NCBI GenBank assembly: GCA_002691885.1
Contig: NZJB01000047.1
Span: forward strand, 5,358 to 14,931
Origin: Gammaproteobacteria bacterium
Lineage (GTDB): Bacteria; Pseudomonadota; Gammaproteobacteria; Pseudomonadales; Pseudohongiellaceae
Reading direction: 5' to 3'
Length of the DNA: 9,574 nt
Shown: positions 6,241 through 9,574 of the stretch, in pieces
Layout: the number at the start of each line of letters is the position of its first letter
How positions within the stretch are numbered: the stretch's first letter is position 1
The notes under the pieces: generated by a model
Databases searched by the model: none
Seen by the model: only the letters and a program-made list of their open reading frames with translations
Told to the model about the DNA's origin: nothing
Program-made: the position numbers and the translations under genes

Positions 6241-7689
6241 CTAATAACGGTAATGATCAGGTTTGTAAGGACCATTTACAGGTACACCGATATAATCAGC
6301 TTGCTCTTTGCTAAGAGAAGTAAGTTTTGCACCGAGCTTGTCTAAATGTAAGCGGGCAACTTCCTCATCCAATTCCTTGCTAAGACGGGTCACACCAATT
6401 TCACGATCCGGATTATTCCGAATGTCGATCTGTGCAATGGTCTGGTTGGTAAAGCTGTTAGACATTACAAAACTTGGGTGACCAGTGGCACAACCGAGGT
6501 TAATCAGCCTACCTTCTGCTAATAAGTAAATACTTTTACCGTCCGGGAATGTGAAGCGACTCACTGGTCCTCCAGGTACAGAGTCATCCTTAATAATTTC
6601 CTTGGTAACCCCTTCCATCTGTTCAAGCTCAGCAACTTGGATTTCATTATCAAAGTGACCGATGTTACAGACAATGGCTTGGTCTTTCATCTTACTTATA
6701 TGCTCAGCCGTGATGATGTCTTTGTTACCCGTAGTGGTTACGAAAATATCTGCTGTTTCTAAGGCATCTTCAATAGTCGTGACTTGGTAACCTGACATGC
6801 ATGCCTGCAAAGCACAAATGGGATCCACTTCCGATACCATGACCCGGGCCTTTTCGTTGGCAAGGGAATCTGCAGAGCCTTTGCCCACATCCCCATAACC
6901 ACAAACCATAGCCAATTTACCTGAAATAAGTACATCAAGAGCACGTTTGATTCCATCAACCAAGGAATGACGGCATCCATAATTGTTGTCGAATTTAGAT
7001 TTGGTCACCGAGTCGTTAACATTGATCGCTTGAAAAAGAAGATTTCCTTCTTCCTGCATTTGGAGAAGACGAAGAACACCAGTTGTTGTTTCTTCCGAAA
7101 CCCCAACTACCTTCTCAGCAACTTTCGACCAGTGAATAGGTTTTTCCAAATGAGTTTTCTTGAGTAATTTTTTGATGACTTCCTCTTCTTCGCTCTCGGA
7201 GTCTGAATTGACCCAATCACTACCATTTTCTAATTCAACTCCTTTGTGGATAAGTAAAGTAGCATCACCGCCGTCATCGACAATTTGCTCGGGTCCTGAA
7301 CCGTCAGGCCAAGTGAGTGCATTCCAGGTGCAATCCCAGTAATCATCCAAGGTTTCCCCTTTCCAGGCGAAGACAGGAATACCGGCTGCAGCGACTGCTG
7401 CTGCAGCATGATCTTGTGTGGAGTAAATATTGCAAGAACACCAACGAACATCGGCACCTAACTCTACAAGAGTTTCGATAAGAACCGCAGTTTGGATCGT
7501 CATATGGAGAGAACCCATTATCTTTACCCCAGCAAGAGGTTTAGAAGGACCGTATTTTTCTCGGGTGGCCATTAATCCTGGCATTTCATGCTCGGCAATG
7601 GAAATTTCTTTTCGGCCGAATTCAGCTAGAGTGATGTCGGCAACTTTATAATCTAGTGTAGGGGTGATAGTTTCTGTCATAATAGTCAT
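6241..7689 (-). CDS. ahcY: S-adenosylhomocysteine hydrolase (adenosylhomocysteinase)
   Basis: The 482-residue enzyme splits S-adenosylhomocysteine into homocysteine and adenosine with bound NAD, relieving product inhibition of methyltransferases in the cytoplasm. Seen in order: [17 protein letters not shown] (13-29), [13 protein letters not shown] (35-47), [19 protein letters not shown] (56-74), [13 protein letters not shown] (86-98), the NAD-binding block [12 protein letters not shown] (262-273), [10 protein letters not shown] (317-326), [10 protein letters not shown] (341-350), [15 protein letters not shown] (396-410), and the invariant tail KPDHYRY (476-482). The segment around 150-195, with an acidic DSESEEEE run and [19 protein letters not shown], is the ~40-residue insertion usual in many bacterial enzymes, so the length is normal. 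ATG codons at 7689 and 7680 are both possible starts; neither has a Shine-Dalgarno. It follows metK by 42 bases on the same strand, probably as one operon, and is closed by a strong terminator. Confidence 0.97.
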   Translation of the reverse strand: MTIMTETITPTLDYKVADITLAEFGRKEISIAEHEMPGLMATREKYGPSKPLAGVKIMGSLHMTIQTAVLIETLVELGADVRWCSCNIYSTQDHAAAAVAAAGIPVFAWKGETLDDYWDCTWNALTWPDGSGPEQIVDDGGDATLLIHKGVELENGSDWVNSDSESEEEEVIKKLLKKTHLEKPIHWSKVAEKVVGVSEETTTGVLRLLQMQEEGNLLFQAINVNDSVTKSKFDNNYGCRHSLVDGIKRALDVLISGKLAMVCGYGDVGKGSADSLANEKARVMVSEVDPICALQACMSGYQVTTIEDALETADIFVTTTGNKDIITAEHISKMKDQAIVCNIGHFDNEIQVAELEQMEGVTKEIIKDDSVPGGPVSRFTFPDGKSIYLLAEGRLINLGCATGHPSFVMSNSFTNQTIAQIDIRNNPDREIGVTRLSKELDEEVARLHLDKLGAKLTSLSKEQADYIGVPVNGPYKPDHYRY

Positions 7690-7731
7690 GTAGTAAGATA
7701 ACGCTGGTTAGGAAAAAAGGGATCAAAAAGG

Positions 7732-8901
7732 TTAGGAAGTTGCTGATTTTAGATCGTCCACTTTAGTCAATTGCTCCCACGGGAGATCAGATTTACCAAA
7801 ATGTCCATAATGAGTGGTTTGTCCATAAATTGGACGGAGCAAATCAAGTTGGGAAACAATCGCTGCTGGCTTGAAGTCGAAAACTTCCAGGATAGCGTGT
7901 TGGATTTTTGATTCATCTACTGTTTCCGTACCAAAGCAGTCGGTAGTTATACTAGTTGGATGAGGATGGCCAATTGCATAGGCAACTTGAATCTCCACGC
8001 GCTCCGCAAGTCCAGCGGCAACAATATTTTTAGCAACCCATCGACACATATACGCAGCAGAACGATCAACTTTACTTGGGTCTTTACCCGAAAAAGCACC
8101 ACCCCCATGCCTTCCCCAGCCTCCGTAAGTGTCGACAATAATTTTTCTTCCGGTAAGACCGGAATCTCCTTCAGGTCCACCAACAACAAATCGACCGGTA
8201 GGATTAATCAGATATTCGGTATTCGCCGACAAAAACTCCGATGGAAGTGAGGGCTTAATTATCTCCTCCGTAATAAAAGAACGAATCGTTTCATTTTCGG
8301 CCGAATCTGCATGTTGGGTGGATACCACAACATTTTCAATTCCAACCATTTTACCATCATCATACTTTAAAGCTACTTGTGATTTGCAATCTGGCCTGAG
8401 CCAAGATGCCTCATGAGTCGTTTTCCTGATTTCTGCCATCTTACGAAGGATTCGATGAGCAAACATAACCGGGGCAGGCATGAGTTCTTCGGTCTCATTA
8501 CAAGCATAACCAAACATAATTCCCTGGTCACCAGCACCTTGTTCCGCGGTTCCTTTTCCTTCGGCTGCATTTGCATCAACCCCCTGCCCAATATCTCGAG
8601 ACTGAGCCGTTAACTGATTGGTAATGAATACCTTGTCTGCATGAAAAATATCATCGTCGTTTGTGTAACCGATCTCCTTAATAGCACTTCGTACAACCGC
8701 TTCATAATCAAATTTAGATGAAGTTGTAATCTCTCCAGCAATCGTGACGCAATTGCTTTTAACAAGAGTTTCACAAGCAACCCTGCTGTGAGAGTCCTGT
8801 TCAAGGCAAGCGTCCAAGATACTATCAGAAATGGAATCCGACACTTTGTCAGGATGACCTTCGCCGACGGATTCAGAAGAAAAGATAAAGGATTTTGACA
8901 T
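7732..8901 (-). CDS. metK: S-adenosylmethionine synthetase (methionine adenosyltransferase)
   Basis: The 389-residue enzyme makes S-adenosylmethionine from ATP and methionine in the cytoplasm, with Mg and K ions. Family blocks are intact: [20 protein letters not shown] (7-26, with the ATP-binding GHPDK at 15-19), the signature hexapeptide GAGDQG (122-127), [12 protein letters not shown] (169-180), STQHAD (194-199), [20 protein letters not shown] (232-251), the glycine-rich loop [19 protein letters not shown] (266-284), and [10 protein letters not shown] (309-318). Length is that of a complete MetK. The frame extends two codons upstream to a TTG at 8907, but the ATG at 8901 starts the typical [11 protein letters not shown] end and is preferred. 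A GGGG directly touching the ATG is too close to act as a normal ribosome site. It lies 86 bases after rmlA and 42 bases before ahcY, so it probably heads the SAM-making and SAH-clearing pair. Confidence 0.97.
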   Translation of the reverse strand: MSKSFIFSSESVGEGHPDKVSDSISDSILDACLEQDSHSRVACETLVKSNCVTIAGEITTSSKFDYEAVVRSAIKEIGYTNDDDIFHADKVFITNQLTAQSRDIGQGVDANAAEGKGTAEQGAGDQGIMFGYACNETEELMPAPVMFAHRILRKMAEIRKTTHEASWLRPDCKSQVALKYDDGKMVGIENVVVSTQHADSAENETIRSFITEEIIKPSLPSEFLSANTEYLINPTGRFVVGGPEGDSGLTGRKIIVDTYGGWGRHGGGAFSGKDPSKVDRSAAYMCRWVAKNIVAAGLAERVEIQVAYAIGHPHPTSITTDCFGTETVDESKIQHAILEVFDFKPAAIVSQLDLLRPIYGQTTHYGHFGKSDLPWEQLTKVDDLKSATS

Positions 8902-8944
8902 CCCCAAATTTCATCAGAAAGATAAATAGAAATCAAGTTTATTC

Positions 8945-8972
8945 ATCAACATATCATGATGCGTTGATATGT
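8945..8972. promoter_or_regulatory. interlocked inverted repeats upstream of metK
   Basis: In the 86-base gap between rmlA and metK, ACATATCA (8949-8956) and TGATATGT (8965-8972) form perfect 8-base inverted arms around an 8-base loop. A second pair, ATCAAC (8945-8950) and GTTGAT (8963-8968), overlaps the first, so two alternative hairpins are possible. There is no T-run on the minus strand, so it does not look like an ordinary rmlA terminator. It lies 44-71 bases before the metK ATG. An operator or a switching leader structure for metK is possible. I do not recognise it as a SAM or SAH riboswitch, and the gap is short for most of those classes. Confidence 0.4.
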
Positions 8973-8987
8973 ATTTGGTATTTTTGG

Positions 8988-9574
8988 TTATTTTGAGTGC
9001 CGTTTAAGGATAGATTTCAAGTAAGATCCGTAGGAAGATGAACCATGGTTGTATGCATGCACTTCCAGTTGCTCAAAAGATAACCAATTCTTGTAAAGTG
9101 CTATTTCCTCAAGGCAGGCGATCTTGAGTCCCTGCCTTTCCTCAATTACTTTCACAAAATCAGTGGCGGAAGCCAAGTTTTCATGACTTCCCGTATCTAA
9201 CCATGCAGTCCCTCGCCCCATTATTTCTACGGAAAGCTGACCAAGTTCTAAGTAATTCCTATTCAGATCGGTGATCTCAAGTTCTCCACGGGGAGAAGGT
9301 TTGAGTTCTTTAGCAATCGAACAAACCTGTGGATCATAAAAATACAATCCAGGCACGGCATAATTAGATTTTGGGTTTTGGGGCTTCTCTTGCAAAGAAA
9401 TCACCTTACCTGAATCATCAAACTCCACTACACCATAATTCTGAGGATCTGATACATGATATCCAAATATGGAAGCTCCTGTCGACTGTTGGCCCGCAGT
9501 CTTAAGAGTTTTCTCCAATTCGTGACCATAAAAAACATTATCTCCCAGAATCAAGGTCGATGGTGAATTTCCAA
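8988..9574 (-). CDS. rmlA: glucose-1-phosphate thymidylyltransferase, C-terminal two-thirds (cut by right edge)
   Basis: The frame is open from the right window edge to a TAA at 8990-8988, about 195 residues of a family usually near 290. The TTG at 9554 is not a true start: the frame continues upstream as GNSPSTL before LILGDNVFYGH, the usual RmlA context. Further blocks are ASIFGYHVSDPQNYGVVEFD, the sugar-binding EKPQNPKSNYAVPGLYFYD, SPRGELEITDLNRNYL and GTAWLDTGSHENL, all typical of the sugar-nucleotidyltransferase core, followed by the C-terminal helices ending YLKSILKRHSK. The enzyme joins dTTP and glucose-1-phosphate to give dTDP-glucose, the first step of dTDP-L-rhamnose and related sugars for cell-surface polysaccharide. 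The rest of the rml set would be expected to the right, outside the window. The N-terminal nucleotide-binding loop is not in view. It may be transcribed into metK, but the 86-base gap with an inverted repeat makes that uncertain. Confidence 0.93.
   Translation of the reverse strand, partial: GNSPSTLILGDNVFYGHELEKTLKTAGQQSTGASIFGYHVSDPQNYGVVEFDDSGKVISLQEKPQNPKSNYAVPGLYFYDPQVCSIAKELKPSPRGELEITDLNRNYLELGQLSVEIMGRGTAWLDTGSHENLASATDFVKVIEERQGLKIACLEEIALYKNWLSFEQLEVHAYNHGSSSYGSYLKSILKRHSK

Noticed and set aside
7170..7210. Acidic SDSESEEEE run in AhcY as an unusual insertion
   Set aside because: It falls in the ~40-residue insertion common to many bacterial adenosylhomocysteinases, so it is normal.
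7160..7700. Plus-strand frames antisense to ahcY and metK
   Set aside because: They overlap highly conserved enzymes codon for codon and have no family motifs or start signals.
8902..8987. SAM or SAH riboswitch before metK
   Set aside because: The gap is only 86 bases and I could not lay out the helices of any class I know; only the interlocked inverted repeats remain.

Overview
The window looks like two different bacterial genomes joined near position 5921. The left part (1 to about 5920) reads as a gammaproteobacterium: a YghU-type glutathione transferase, a DASH-type cryptochrome/photolyase with a DUF2256 partner, a Coq7 ubiquinone hydroxylase and a Fur-box-controlled TonB-dependent siderophore receptor. 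The right part (about 5921 to 9574) is visibly more AT-rich (hand counts of single 60-base lines: 34 G+C at 781-840 against 23 at 6241-6300). It holds a minus-strand housekeeping run: rmlA, metK, ahcY and the first ~71 codons of obg. The right part looks non-proteobacterial, possibly Verrucomicrobiota or a relative, but that is an impression from protein style and not from a search.

Layout, left part: 1-282 (-), 5' end of an omega-amino acid:pyruvate-type class III aminotransferase, cut by the window edge; 525-1445 (+), yghU; 1498-1653 (-), a 51-residue DUF2256 zinc-ribbon-like protein, downstream of and probably cotranscribed with the DASH cryptochrome at 1671-2924 (-); 2997-3545 (+), coq7, divergent from the cryptochrome; 3582-3625, two Fur-like boxes over a promoter; 3668-5725 (+), the TonB receptor, closed by a clear terminator at 5744-5771.

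Layout, right part: all genes are on the minus strand and read right to left. The C-terminal two-thirds of rmlA (glucose-1-phosphate thymidylyltransferase) runs in from the right edge. metK and ahcY follow with a 42-base gap; they make S-adenosylmethionine and then clear S-adenosylhomocysteine, so they form an activated-methyl-cycle pair. A strong terminator sits behind ahcY. obg then starts but loses family similarity after about codon 71, where it runs head-on into left-part DNA.

The main point for a reader is the break at about 5921. Two converging reading frames, obg from the right and a small ribosome-binding-site-led ORF from the left, are both interrupted at the same spot, and composition and apparent ancestry change there. 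A chimeric (mis-assembled) contig is the simplest explanation; a real recombination or transfer junction is the alternative. No CRISPR array, tRNA, rRNA, transposase or phage gene was seen, and no convincing new system.
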